A stretch of 64,000 nucleotides of DNA from Variovorax ginsengisoli (lineage in GTDB: Bacteria > Pseudomonadota > Gammaproteobacteria > Burkholderiales > Burkholderiaceae_C), in contig NZ_JAUJZH010000023.1 of NCBI RefSeq assembly GCF_030486595.1, positions 1 through 64,000 on the forward strand, given 5' to 3'. The number at the start of each line of letters is the position of its first letter. Within the stretch, counting starts at the first letter, position 1. A model generated the notes under the pieces. It saw only the letters and a program-made list of their open reading frames with translations. It was not told where the DNA came from and ran no database searches. A program made the position numbers and the translations under genes. Positions 18,268 through 26,168 of the stretch are shown in pieces.

Positions 18268-19143
18268 TTGAAACGCATCCTTCTATTCGTCCTGACCAAC
18301 GTGATGGTGGTCGCGGTCCTGGGCGTGGTTGCCAGCCTGCTGGGCGTCAACCGCTTCCTCACGGCCAACGGGCTCAACCTCGGGGCGCTGCTCGGCTTCG
18401 CCCTGATCATGGGTTTCGGCGGCGCGATCATCTCGCTGCTGATCAGCAAGCCGATGGCCAAGTGGTCGGCCGGCGTGCGGATCATCAACGACCCGCAGTC
18501 GCCCGACGAGGCCTGGATCGTGCAGACCGTGCGCAACTTCGCCGACAAGGCCGGCATCGGCATGCCCGAGGTCGGCATCTTCGAGGGCGACCCGAACGCC
18601 TTCGCCACCGGCGCCTTCAAGAACTCAGCGCTGGTGGCGGTGTCGACCGGCCTGCTGCAGAACATGACGCGCGAAGAGGTCGAGGCCGTGATCGGTCACG
18701 AGGTGGCGCACGTCGCCAACGGCGACATGGTCACGATGACCCTGATCCAGGGCGTGATGAACACCTTCGTCGTGTTCCTGTCGCGCGTGATCGGCTATGC
18801 GGTCGACAGCTTCCTGCGCCGCAACGACGAACGCTCGTCGGGTCCGGGCATCGGCTACTTCGTGACCACCATCGTGCTCGACATCGTGCTGGGCTTCGCC
18901 GCCGCCATCGTGGTGGCCTGGTTCTCGCGCCAGCGCGAATACCGTGCCGACGCCGGCGCCGCGCAGCTCATGGGCCGCAAGCAGCCGATGATCAATGCGC
19001 TGGCGCGCCTGGGCGGCCTGCCGCCCGGCGAGCTGCCGAAGTCGGTCGAGGCCATGGGCATCACCGGCAAGCTCGGCAGCCTGTTCGCCACCCACCCGCC
19101 GATCGAGCAGCGCATCGCGGCGCTGCAGGGCGCGCAGGGTTGA
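18268..19143 (+). CDS. htpX: Membrane zinc metalloprotease HtpX
   Basis: 291-residue M48-family inner-membrane protease that degrades damaged membrane proteins with FtsH. Two N-terminal transmembrane helices (about 4-25 and 36-58), the HEVAH zinc motif at 144-148 in VIGHEVAHVANGD, two later hydrophobic segments, and the third ligand Glu in REYRADAGA are all visible. The start at 18268 gives MKRILLFVLTNVMVV; RBS-like GGAGA precedes it. It ends directly against the convergent oxidoreductase gene, with 0 nt between the two stop codons. Confidence 0.96.
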   Translation: MKRILLFVLTNVMVVAVLGVVASLLGVNRFLTANGLNLGALLGFALIMGFGGAIISLLISKPMAKWSAGVRIINDPQSPDEAWIVQTVRNFADKAGIGMPEVGIFEGDPNAFATGAFKNSALVAVSTGLLQNMTREEVEAVIGHEVAHVANGDMVTMTLIQGVMNTFVVFLSRVIGYAVDSFLRRNDERSSGPGIGYFVTTIVLDIVLGFAAAIVVAWFSRQREYRADAGAAQLMGRKQPMINALARLGGLPPGELPKSVEAMGITGKLGSLFATHPPIEQRIAALQGAQG

Positions 19144-20808
19144 TCAGCCGGCGCGCGCGGCCATGCTGCGCGCGACCGCTTCGGCGACCTTGATGCCGTC
19201 GACCCCCGCCGAGAGAATCCCGCCCGCATAGCTCGCGCCTTCGCCGGCCGGGTACAGGCCGCGCACGTTGAGGCTCTGGAAGTCCTCGCCGCGGGTCATG
19301 CGGATCGGCGACGAAGTGCGGGTCTCGACGCCGGTCAGCACCGCGTCGTGCAGGTCGAAGCCCTTGATCTTGCGGCCGAAGGCCGGGAAGGCCTCCCGCA
19401 TGGCTTCGATCGCATAGGCCGGCAGCGCGGCGTGCAGATCGCCGGGCGTGACGCCCGGCTTGTACGACGGCTCGACACTGCCGAGTGCGGTCGAGGGCCG
19501 GCCGGCGATGAAGTCGCCGACCAGCTGGCCCGGCGCGCGGTAGTCGCCGCCGCCGAGCACGAAGGCATTCGATTCCAGCGAGCGCTGCAGTTCGATGCCG
19601 GCCAGCGCCGGGCCGGTGCGGCCGTCTTCCCAGCCCGGGAAGTCGCGCGGCTCGATCCCCACCACGATCCCCGCGTTGGCGTTGCGCTCGTTGCGCGAGT
19701 ACTGGCTCATGCCGTTGGTCACGACCCGGCCCGGCTCGCTGGTGGCGGCCACCACGGTGCCGCCCGGGCACATGCAGAAGCTGTAGACCGAGCGGCCGTT
19801 GCTCGCGTGGTGCACCAGCTTGTAGTCGGCGGCGCCGAGCAGCGGATGGCCGGCATGCCGGCCCCAGCGGGCGCGGTCGATCAGGCCCTGCGGATGCTCG
19901 ACCCGGAATCCGATCGAGAAAGGCTTGGCCTCGATGTGGACGCCGCGCGCGTGCAGCATCTCGAAGCTGTCGCGCGAGCTGTGGCCGAGCGCCATCACCA
20001 CGTGGTCGGCGCGCAGCTCTTCGATCTTGCCGGTCTGCTGGTCGCGCACGACCAGGCCGCGCAGCGTCTTGCCGCCATCCGGGCCGTCCTCGAGCAGCAC
20101 GTCGGTCACGCGCTGCTCGAAGCGGATCTCGCCGCCGAGCCGGACGATCTGCTCGCGCATGTTCTCGACCACCTTGACCAGCTTGAAGGTGCCGATGTGC
20201 GGGTGCGCGACGTAGAGGATCTCGGGCGGCGCACCGGCCTTGACGAACTCCTCCATCACCTTGCGGCCGAGGAAGCGCGGATCCTTGATCTGGCTGTAGA
20301 GCTTGCCGTCGGAGAAGGTGCCGGCGCCGCCTTCTCCGAACTGCACGTTCGACTCCGGGTTCAGCACGCTCTTGCGCCACAGGCCCCAGGTGTCCCGGGT
20401 GCGCTGGCGCACGGTCTTGCCGCGCTCCAGCACGATCGGCTTGAAGCCCATCTGGGCCAGCATCAGGGCGGCGAAGATGCCGCATGGGCCGAACCCGACC
20501 ACCACCGGACGCAGCGGCAGCGCGGCCGGCGCCTCGACTGGTGCCTGCCAGGACATGTCGGGTGTGGCGCCGATGCGCGGGTTTTCGGCGAACTTCGCCA
20601 GCAGGCTGGCTTCGAGCGCCGGATCGGAGATCGCCACGTCGACGATGTAGACCTGCAGCAGTTCGGCCTTGCGGGCGTCGAAACTGCGCTTGAAGACCGT
20701 GTGGCCGGCCATGGCGTCGACGGCGATGCCGAGCGTCGAGGCGATGGCCTGGGGCAGTGCCGCCGCGTCGTGGGCGAGGGGGAGCTTGATTTCGGAGATT
20801 CTCAGCAT
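19144..20808 (-). CDS. FAD-dependent oxidoreductase (COG2509-like)
   Basis: 554-residue flavoprotein. After about 100 N-terminal residues comes a Rossmann motif VVVGFGPCGIFAALMLAQ with glycines at 105-110, then VQFGEGGAGTFSDGKL, VVMALGHSSRDSFEML and a C-terminal YPAGEGASYAGGILSAGVDG, the pattern of uncharacterised FAD-dependent dehydrogenases of COG2509. One conserved motif, FCMCPGGTVV, contains two Cys residues that could be redox-active. It is convergent with htpX. GATAAA lies 14 nt before the ATG on its own strand. Physiological role unknown. Confidence 0.8.
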   Translation of the reverse strand: MLRISEIKLPLAHDAAALPQAIASTLGIAVDAMAGHTVFKRSFDARKAELLQVYIVDVAISDPALEASLLAKFAENPRIGATPDMSWQAPVEAPAALPLRPVVVGFGPCGIFAALMLAQMGFKPIVLERGKTVRQRTRDTWGLWRKSVLNPESNVQFGEGGAGTFSDGKLYSQIKDPRFLGRKVMEEFVKAGAPPEILYVAHPHIGTFKLVKVVENMREQIVRLGGEIRFEQRVTDVLLEDGPDGGKTLRGLVVRDQQTGKIEELRADHVVMALGHSSRDSFEMLHARGVHIEAKPFSIGFRVEHPQGLIDRARWGRHAGHPLLGAADYKLVHHASNGRSVYSFCMCPGGTVVAATSEPGRVVTNGMSQYSRNERNANAGIVVGIEPRDFPGWEDGRTGPALAGIELQRSLESNAFVLGGGDYRAPGQLVGDFIAGRPSTALGSVEPSYKPGVTPGDLHAALPAYAIEAMREAFPAFGRKIKGFDLHDAVLTGVETRTSSPIRMTRGEDFQSLNVRGLYPAGEGASYAGGILSAGVDGIKVAEAVARSMAARAG

Positions 20809-20888
20809 GTCGTGGGCTTGTGTTTATCAAGCAGGGAAGGCCGATTATCGCGACGTAGGCCGGGCCGGGGTGGTTCGGCCGCCTCCAG

Positions 20889-20948
20889 TCAGTTGAGGAC
20901 AGAGCAATAACTGCTGCGCAGTTTCTTGGTCTGTCCCGCAAGGCCTCA
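20889..20948 (-). repeat. Dispersed 60-bp palindromic repeat, family A (copy 2)
   Basis: Minus-strand copy opening TGAGGCCTTGCGGGAC, where the TGA is the cysteine synthase stop codon, and closing CTGTCCTCAACTGA. The inner hairpin AAACTGC/GCAGTT is retained. It differs from copy 1 by a few bases and occupies most of the gap before the FAD oxidoreductase gene. Confidence 0.93.
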
Positions 20949-21866
20949 CCCAGGCAGAAACCCCTCCACCGACAGGTAGCGCTCCCCGGTGTCGTAATTG
21001 AACCCCAGCACCACCGCGTCGGCCGGCAGCGAGGGCAGTTTCTGGGCGATCGCGGCCAGGGTCGCGCCCGACGAGATGCCGACCAGCATGCCTTCCTCGC
21101 GCGCGCAGCGGCGCGCCATCTCGCGCGCCGGCTCGGCGTCGACCTGCAGCACGCCGTCGAGCAGCGCGGTGTCGAGGTTCTTCGGGATGAAGCCGGCGCC
21201 GATGCCCTGGATCGGATGCGGCGAGGGCTGGCCGCCGGAGATCACCGGCGAGGCCACCGGCTCGACCGCGAAGACCTGCAGCTTCGGCCACTTTTTCTTG
21301 AGCACGCGGGCGCAGCCCGTGATGTGGCCGCCAGTGCCCACGCCGGTGATCAGCACGTCGATGCCATCGGGGAAGTCGGCCGCGATTTCCTCGGCCGTGG
21401 TGCGTTCGTGGACCTCGATGTTGGCCGGGTTGTCGAACTGCTGCGGCATCCAGGCGCCGGCCGTGCCGGCGACGATTTCCTCGGCGCGCGCGATCGAGCC
21501 CTTCATTCCCTTCTCGCGCGGCGTCAGGTCGAAGCTGGCGCCGTAGGCCAGCATCAGCCGGCGGCGTTCGACCGACATGCTGTCGGGCATCACGAGGATC
21601 AGCTTGTAGCCCTTCACCGCCGCCACCATCGCGAGGCCGATGCCGGTGTTGCCGGAGGTCGGCTCGACGATGGTGCCGCCGGGCTTCAGGGCGCCCGAGC
21701 GCTCGGCGTCCTCGACCATCGACAGCGCGATGCGGTCCTTGATCGAGCCGCCGGGGTTGGCGCGCTCGCACTTGATCCAGACCTGCTGCGTGGCGTGGCC
21801 GAAGAGGCGCTGGATGCGGACATGCGGCGTGCCGCCGATGGTTTGCAGGATGGTGTCGGCTTTCAT
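20946..21866 (-). CDS. cysK: Cysteine synthase (O-acetylserine sulfhydrylase)
   Basis: 306-residue PLP enzyme making cysteine from O-acetylserine and sulfide. The PLP lysine is K43 in NPGGSIKDR; EPTSGNTGIGLA (68-79) binds substrate and GVGTGGHITG binds the cofactor phosphate. The start at 21866 (MKADTILQTIGGTPHVRI) is the family N-terminus and has GGAGACCG upstream; the longer open frame would run antisense through RNase P RNA. Length and motifs fit CysK better than CysM, but the two are hard to separate by eye. Its stop codon is the first codon of a family A repeat. Confidence 0.9.
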   Translation of the reverse strand: MKADTILQTIGGTPHVRIQRLFGHATQQVWIKCERANPGGSIKDRIALSMVEDAERSGALKPGGTIVEPTSGNTGIGLAMVAAVKGYKLILVMPDSMSVERRRLMLAYGASFDLTPREKGMKGSIARAEEIVAGTAGAWMPQQFDNPANIEVHERTTAEEIAADFPDGIDVLITGVGTGGHITGCARVLKKKWPKLQVFAVEPVASPVISGGQPSPHPIQGIGAGFIPKNLDTALLDGVLQVDAEPAREMARRCAREEGMLVGISSGATLAAIAQKLPSLPADAVVLGFNYDTGERYLSVEGFLPG

Positions 21867-21925
21867 TCGGTCTCCTTGGGGCCGGGCCCCGGGGTCGGAA
21901 AAAGGGGAGGAGCGCCATTGTGGCG

Positions 21926-21931
21926 ATAATC
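21926..21931 (+). promoter_or_regulatory. -10 element of the rnpB promoter
   Basis: GATAAT ends 6 nt before the first base of the RNase P RNA P1 stem, the spacing expected for a -10 box. The -35 position is purine-rich and poor. Confidence 0.6.
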
Positions 21932-21937
21932 CGCGGG

Positions 21938-22275
21938 TGGAGCACGCCGGACCGTCACTGGTGCAAGTCTCGAAAGAGCGCACTGGAGGAACGTCCGGAC
22001 TGCACAGGACAGCGCAGGAGCTAACGGCTCCCCACCGCGAGGTGAGGATCAGAGCAACAGAGACGAGTCGGCCAGGGGCAACCCCGGCCGGGTGAAACGG
22101 GCAATCTCTGCGCGCAGCAACACCAAGTAGGCCAGCGTCGATGTGGTTCCGCAGAGCTGGCGGGTAGGTGGCATCGAGCCGTTTGGCGACAAACGGCCCA
22201 GAGTAATGGCGGTCACGTTCAGGTTCGCGCAAGCGGTCCTGGATGCACAGAATCCGGCTTACAGGCGTGCTCCAC
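21938..22275 (+). ncRNA. rnpB: RNase P RNA (type A)
   Basis: Catalytic RNA that trims tRNA 5' leaders. The ends are set by the P1 helix GTGGAGCACGCC (21938-21949) pairing with GGCGTGCTCCAC (22264-22275). Conserved cores are present: GGAGGAACGTCCGGACT near the 5' end, AGAGTAATGG, and CAGAATCCGGCTTACAGG near the 3' end. Length about 338 nt is typical of bacterial type A. P1 followed by ACTTTTTCT probably serves as the terminator. It is divergent from cysteine synthase and is followed by a family A repeat. Confidence 0.96.
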
Positions 22276-22286
22276 ACTTTTTCTGA

Positions 22287-22346
22287 TCAGTTGAGGACAG
22301 AGCAAAAACTGCTGCGCAGTTTCCTGGTCTGTCCCGCAAGGTCTCA
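22287..22346 (-). repeat. Dispersed 60-bp palindromic repeat, family A (copy 3)
   Basis: Minus-strand copy opening TGAGACCTTGCGGGAC with the stop codon of the pseudouridine synthase gene and closing CCTCAACTGATCAG, 12 nt from the end of rnpB. It is convergent with rnpB, so its hairpin could end transcription from both sides. Confidence 0.93.
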
Positions 22347-23054
22347 GAACCGTTCGTTCGGCGTCAGATAGCGCCACTGCCCCGGCAACAACCCCGACAG
22401 CGGCACGCGCCCGATGCGGATGCGCTTCATCGCCAGGATCTGCAGCCCGGCGTCGTCGCAGATATGGGCGATCTGGCCCGGACGCGCGCCCTTCAGCGCG
22501 AAGCGCAGGCCGGTGTGGCCCTCAGCCTGCTGGCCGATGCTGACGCGCGCCGGCGAACGCTCCAGGCGGGCCAGCGTCTCGGGCCCGACCGGGCCGGCGA
22601 CGTCGACCATCACCTCGTGCTCGATGATGCCGGCGTCTTCCTGGAGCTTGCGCTCGACCCGGAACTCCTGCGTGAACACCACCAGCCCGCTGGCACCGGT
22701 CTCCAGCGGCGTCATGCAGCGCTGGGCCGCCACGTGGCGCGGCAGGAAGCGCAGGCCGGCGCGTTCGGGTTCGTGGTGGTTGGCCGCCACCAGCAGCCGG
22801 TGCGCCGTCTCGGTCGCCATGCCGGCGGGCTTGTGCAGCAACAGCGTGACCGGCACCACCGGCTCGGGCCGGGCGCCGGATTCGATCTCGACCTGCTGGT
22901 GCGCATGCACCCGCGCCTGCGGCACCAGCGCCGGCCGGCCGTCGACCCGCACCGCGCCGTTCTCGATCAGCAGCTCGGCCTCGCGCCGCGAGCAGCCGGC
23001 CAGCGCCGCGACCCGCTTGGCGAGCCGGATCCCTTCGTCGTCGGCGTCCTTCAT
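22344..23054 (-). CDS. RsuA/RluB-type rRNA pseudouridine synthase homologue, altered active site
   Basis: 236 residues. An N-terminal S4 RNA-binding domain (RLAKRVAALAGCSRREAELL, then IENGAVRVDGRPA) is followed by a pseudouridine synthase domain with LLLHKPAGM and a C-terminal IGRVPLSGLLPGQWRYL. The family motif GRLDxxTxGL, whose Asp is the catalytic nucleophile, reads TPLETGASGL, with Glu at 118 in place of Asp. It may be inactive or act as an RNA-binding protein. The start at 23054 overlaps the stop of the Nudix-MBL gene by 4 nt, so the two are coupled. Its TGA begins a family A repeat. Confidence 0.82.
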   Translation of the reverse strand: MKDADDEGIRLAKRVAALAGCSRREAELLIENGAVRVDGRPALVPQARVHAHQQVEIESGARPEPVVPVTLLLHKPAGMATETAHRLLVAANHHEPERAGLRFLPRHVAAQRCMTPLETGASGLVVFTQEFRVERKLQEDAGIIEHEVMVDVAGPVGPETLARLERSPARVSIGQQAEGHTGLRFALKGARPGQIAHICDDAGLQILAMKRIRIGRVPLSGLLPGQWRYLTPNERF

Positions 23055-24736
23055 GGCTTGGCCATCTGCTGGATGCGCTCGACATGCGCCGCCAGCGAGC
23101 GCGCGGCCACCGGCCACATGCGCTCGGGCACGTCGTCGTAGGCCAGCGGCAGCCACTGCTCGGGCGTGCCCTCGGGCAACTGGCGCATCGCCGCGGCGAT
23201 CTTGGCCTCGCGCTTCAGGCGGTGCGCCTTCAGGTGGGCGATGGCGGCGCGGGCCTCGCCCAGCACGTAGCCGTGCGCCGGCAGGATGAAGCCGATCCCG
23301 CCGTCGGCGCAGGCCGCATCGAGCTTGTCGAGCGAGTCGAGGTAGGCGTTCATGTTGCCGTCCGGTGGATCGACCACGGTGGTGCTGCCGTTGAGGATGT
23401 GGTCGCCCGAGAACAGCAGTCCGTCTTCTTCCAGCACCAGGCACAGGTGGTTGGCCGCATGGCCCGGCGTGTGGATCACGCGCAGCGTGTGCAGCGGCAC
23501 CCGGGTCTCGCCGCTGTCGCTGATGGCCGGCGTGGTCAGGACCAGGCGCTCGCCGTCCTGCAGCACCCGGTCGGGCGTGAAGCGGGCGGTGGAGCGGGCC
23601 GTCGGCGCCGAGGCCAGGCCGAGGATCGGCGGGCTCGTCTTGCACAGTTTCTGCAGCGGCAGGGCCCCGGGCGAATGGTCGGCGTGCGAGTGGGTGCAGA
23701 CGATCATCCGGATGTCGCCTTGGGTCGCGCGCCACAGCCGGCCGATGTGGTCGAAGTCGTTGGGACCCGGATCGATCACGATGTAGCCGCTGTCGGCATC
23801 GCCGACGATGTAGCTGTTGGTGCCGGGGCCGGTCATGGCGCCCGGGTTCGGCGCGGTCAGGCGCTGCACGTTCTTCAAGAGCGGCACCGCCTGTGCGCTC
23901 TGCCAGTCGAGCGTGTGGACGATCTGGCCGTCGGGGCTGACCAGCGCCAGTTCGCCGAAGGCCGACTCGGTCTCCATGTAGCGGGCTTCCTGGCCGGCCA
24001 GCCAGCCCGCGCGCGGACAGCTGGTCCAGATCGGACCTTCGCCGGCGGCGCGGTTGGCGCAGGCGTCGAGCACCGCGTCGACCGTCGGGTAGGCGACCAT
24101 GCGCTCGAGCGTGCGCACGGTCGGAAAGATCATGAAGAAGCTGCCGGCCGCATGGCGCGCCAGCGCGTCGGCCGGCCGCACCCAGCAGGGTTCGAACTGC
24201 TCGGTCTCGTCGGCGGTCGGCGTCTGGCCCTCGGGCATGCGCGCCACCAGGAAGGGGACGTCGAAGCGCTTGGGCAGGTCGCGGTCGGTGATCCAGTGGG
24301 CGAAGGTGAACACCTTGTCGGTCGACAGCAGCAGGCCGCGCGCCACGCACTGGTCGGCGAAGGCCACCGTGGTGCTGGCGGTGCCGCGGTCCATCGCGGC
24401 GACTTCCTCGGCGCTCACCGGCCGGCCGTCGGGGTAGTGGGCCAGCAGCACGCCCAGTTCCTCGAAGCTCTCGCGGATGGCGGCGATGGCCTGCGTGAGC
24501 TGCACGCGGCTCTGGGTGCGGCGGCGCGTCGCGATGGCGCGCGCGGGGGTGTCGCCCTCGTCGATGCGCCCGCCGGGGAAGACGTAGGCGCCGGGCGCGA
24601 AGCTGGCGTCGGCGGAGCGCCGGGTCATCAGCACTTCGATGCCGTCGGCCGTGTCGCGCAGCAGCAGCACGGTCGCGGCGGCGCGGACCGGCGCCGGCTC
24701 GCGCTGGGGATGGAGGTATTGGGTGGGGCGTACCAT
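23051..24736 (-). CDS. Nudix hydrolase-metallo-beta-lactamase fusion protein
   Basis: 561 residues. The N-terminal third is a Nudix domain of the NUDT7/19 type: FPGGRIDEGD and RESFEELGV are the two halves of the Nudix box, separated by an insertion. From about residue 275 a metallo-beta-lactamase domain follows with GPGTNSYIVG, the metal motif CTHSHADHSPG, HTPGHAANH and FSGDHIL, as in LACTB2-like proteins, ending in a winged-helix-like tail. Substrates may be a CoA or nucleotide derivative for one half and an ester or RNA for the other; neither can be read. The two-domain chain is probably cytoplasmic. A GATAAT at 24745-24750 lies 8 nt before the ATG. Confidence 0.83.
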   Translation of the reverse strand: MVRPTQYLHPQREPAPVRAAATVLLLRDTADGIEVLMTRRSADASFAPGAYVFPGGRIDEGDTPARAIATRRRTQSRVQLTQAIAAIRESFEELGVLLAHYPDGRPVSAEEVAAMDRGTASTTVAFADQCVARGLLLSTDKVFTFAHWITDRDLPKRFDVPFLVARMPEGQTPTADETEQFEPCWVRPADALARHAAGSFFMIFPTVRTLERMVAYPTVDAVLDACANRAAGEGPIWTSCPRAGWLAGQEARYMETESAFGELALVSPDGQIVHTLDWQSAQAVPLLKNVQRLTAPNPGAMTGPGTNSYIVGDADSGYIVIDPGPNDFDHIGRLWRATQGDIRMIVCTHSHADHSPGALPLQKLCKTSPPILGLASAPTARSTARFTPDRVLQDGERLVLTTPAISDSGETRVPLHTLRVIHTPGHAANHLCLVLEEDGLLFSGDHILNGSTTVVDPPDGNMNAYLDSLDKLDAACADGGIGFILPAHGYVLGEARAAIAHLKAHRLKREAKIAAAMRQLPEGTPEQWLPLAYDDVPERMWPVAARSLAAHVERIQQMAKP

Positions 24737-24744
24737 GGCTCGCG

Positions 24745-24750
24745 ATTATC
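24745..24750 (-). promoter_or_regulatory. -10 element for the Nudix-MBL gene, leaderless geometry
   Basis: GATAAT on the minus strand ends 8 nt before the ATG at 24736, and the stretch between has no Shine-Dalgarno. No good -35 is visible at 16-18 bp. Confidence 0.4.
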
Positions 24751-24783
24751 GGGAGATCGGGCGCCGCGTGCGACGAGCGTCAT

Positions 24784-24812
24784 GTGACACGCCTCGCGGC
24801 GGTGCCTAGAAT
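24784..24812 (+). promoter_or_regulatory. Sigma-70 promoter for the nfeD-slipin operon, leaderless geometry
   Basis: -35 GTGACA (24784-24789), 17-bp spacer, -10 TAGAAT (24807-24812), then 6 nt to the ATG at 24819. Transcription would begin at or next to the A of the start codon. Confidence 0.6.
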
Positions 24813-24818
24813 CATCGG

Positions 24819-26165
24819 ATGCGGTCCGCCACCACATGGCTGATGGGACTGGTCCTCCTCGCCCACGCGATGGGAGCGGCCGGCGCCCAAGCCGTGCCTG
24901 CCGCTGCACCCGCGCCCGCTTCGCCTGGCACCGTCGTCCTGATGGAGCTCGACGGCGCCATCGGCCCGGCCGCGGTCGACCACGTGCGCCGCGGCCTCCG
25001 GCTGGCGGCCCGCGAACAGGCCCGGCTCGCCGTGATCCAGCTCGACACGCCCGGCGGTCTCGACGCCTCGATGCGCGACATCGTCAAGGACATCCTGGCC
25101 TCCCCGGTGCCGGTGGCGACCTTCGTGGCGCCGGACGGCGCCCGCGCCGCCAGCGCCGGCACCTACATCCTCTACGCCAGCCACATCGCCGCGATGGCGC
25201 CGGCCAGCAACCTCGGCGCCGCGACGCCGGTGGCGATCGGGGCGCCGACGCCGGCCGTGCCGGACACGATGGCCGCCAAGCGGCTGGCCGACGCCTCGGC
25301 CTACCTGCGCAGCCTGGCGCAGCTGCGCGGGCGCAACGCCGACTGGGGCGAGCTGGCGGTGCGCGAGTCGGCCAGCCTGTCGGCGGCCGAAGCATTGCAG
25401 AAGAACGTCATCACGCTGGTCGCGCAGGATGTGGCCGACCTGCTGCGCCAGGTCGACGGCCGCGAGGTGCGCACGGCGCAGGGGACGCTGCGGTTGTCGA
25501 CGCGGCAGGCCCAGGTGCTGGTGTTCGATGCCGACTGGCGCAGCCGGGTGCTGTCGGTGATCACCGAGCCGAGCCTGGCGCTGGTGCTGATGATGCTGGG
25601 CATCTATGGCCTGCTGTTCGAGTTCTCGAACCCGGGCTTCGTGCTGCCGGGCGTGGTGGGCGCGATCAGCCTGCTGCTGGCGCTCTTCGGGCTGCAGATG
25701 CTGCCGGTCAACTACGCCGGGCTGGCGCTGATCTTCCTCGGCGTGGCCTTCCTGATCGCCGAGGCCTTCCTGCCGACATTCGGCGCACTCGGGGTCGGCG
25801 GCATCGCCGCCTTCTGTATCGGCGCCGTGCTGCTGATCGACAACGAGGCACCCGGCTTCGGCGTCCCGCTGTGGCTGGTCGGCGCGCTGGCGGTGGTCTC
25901 GGCCGGCTTCATCGTGGTGGTCGCGGGTGCCGCCGCCAAGAGCCGGCGGCGGCCGCCGGTGCTCGGGGTCTCGACCTTGGTCGGGGCCACCGGCGAGCTG
26001 GTCGAGTTCGCCGACGGCGAGGGCTGGGCGCAGATCCAGGGCGACTACTGGAAGGTGCGCGGCGCGCAGGGCCTGCGCGCGGGCCGCCGCATCCGCGTGA
26101 TGCGCGTGCAGGGGCTGGCCTTGCAGGTGGCGGAGGACAACACGGAGGGCCCGTCGCGGGCTTGA
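24819..26165 (+). CDS. NfeD-family membrane serine protease
   Basis: 448 residues. A signal peptide (MRSATTWLMGLVLLAHAMGAA, split at AGA-Q) leads into a ClpP-like serine protease domain: DTPGG at 76-80, ASAGTYIL with the candidate nucleophile S112, and SHIAAMAPASNLGAA. Four or five hydrophobic helices occupy about residues 245-370, and a C-terminal OB-fold NfeD domain (LVGATGELVEF ... RIRVMRVQGLAL) ends the chain. Family members cleave their slipin partner, which is encoded 3 nt downstream here. It is a long-form (NfeD1b-like) protein by length. Confidence 0.9.
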   Translation: MRSATTWLMGLVLLAHAMGAAGAQAVPAAAPAPASPGTVVLMELDGAIGPAAVDHVRRGLRLAAREQARLAVIQLDTPGGLDASMRDIVKDILASPVPVATFVAPDGARAASAGTYILYASHIAAMAPASNLGAATPVAIGAPTPAVPDTMAAKRLADASAYLRSLAQLRGRNADWGELAVRESASLSAAEALQKNVITLVAQDVADLLRQVDGREVRTAQGTLRLSTRQAQVLVFDADWRSRVLSVITEPSLALVLMMLGIYGLLFEFSNPGFVLPGVVGAISLLLALFGLQMLPVNYAGLALIFLGVAFLIAEAFLPTFGALGVGGIAAFCIGAVLLIDNEAPGFGVPLWLVGALAVVSAGFIVVVAGAAAKSRRRPPVLGVSTLVGATGELVEFADGEGWAQIQGDYWKVRGAQGLRAGRRIRVMRVQGLALQVAEDNTEGPSRA

Positions 26166-26168
26166 GAC

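Noticed and set aside
20946..22277. Longer cysteine synthase reading back through 22277
   Set aside because: The extra part is antisense to RNase P RNA; the family N-terminus and ribosome-binding site are at 21866.
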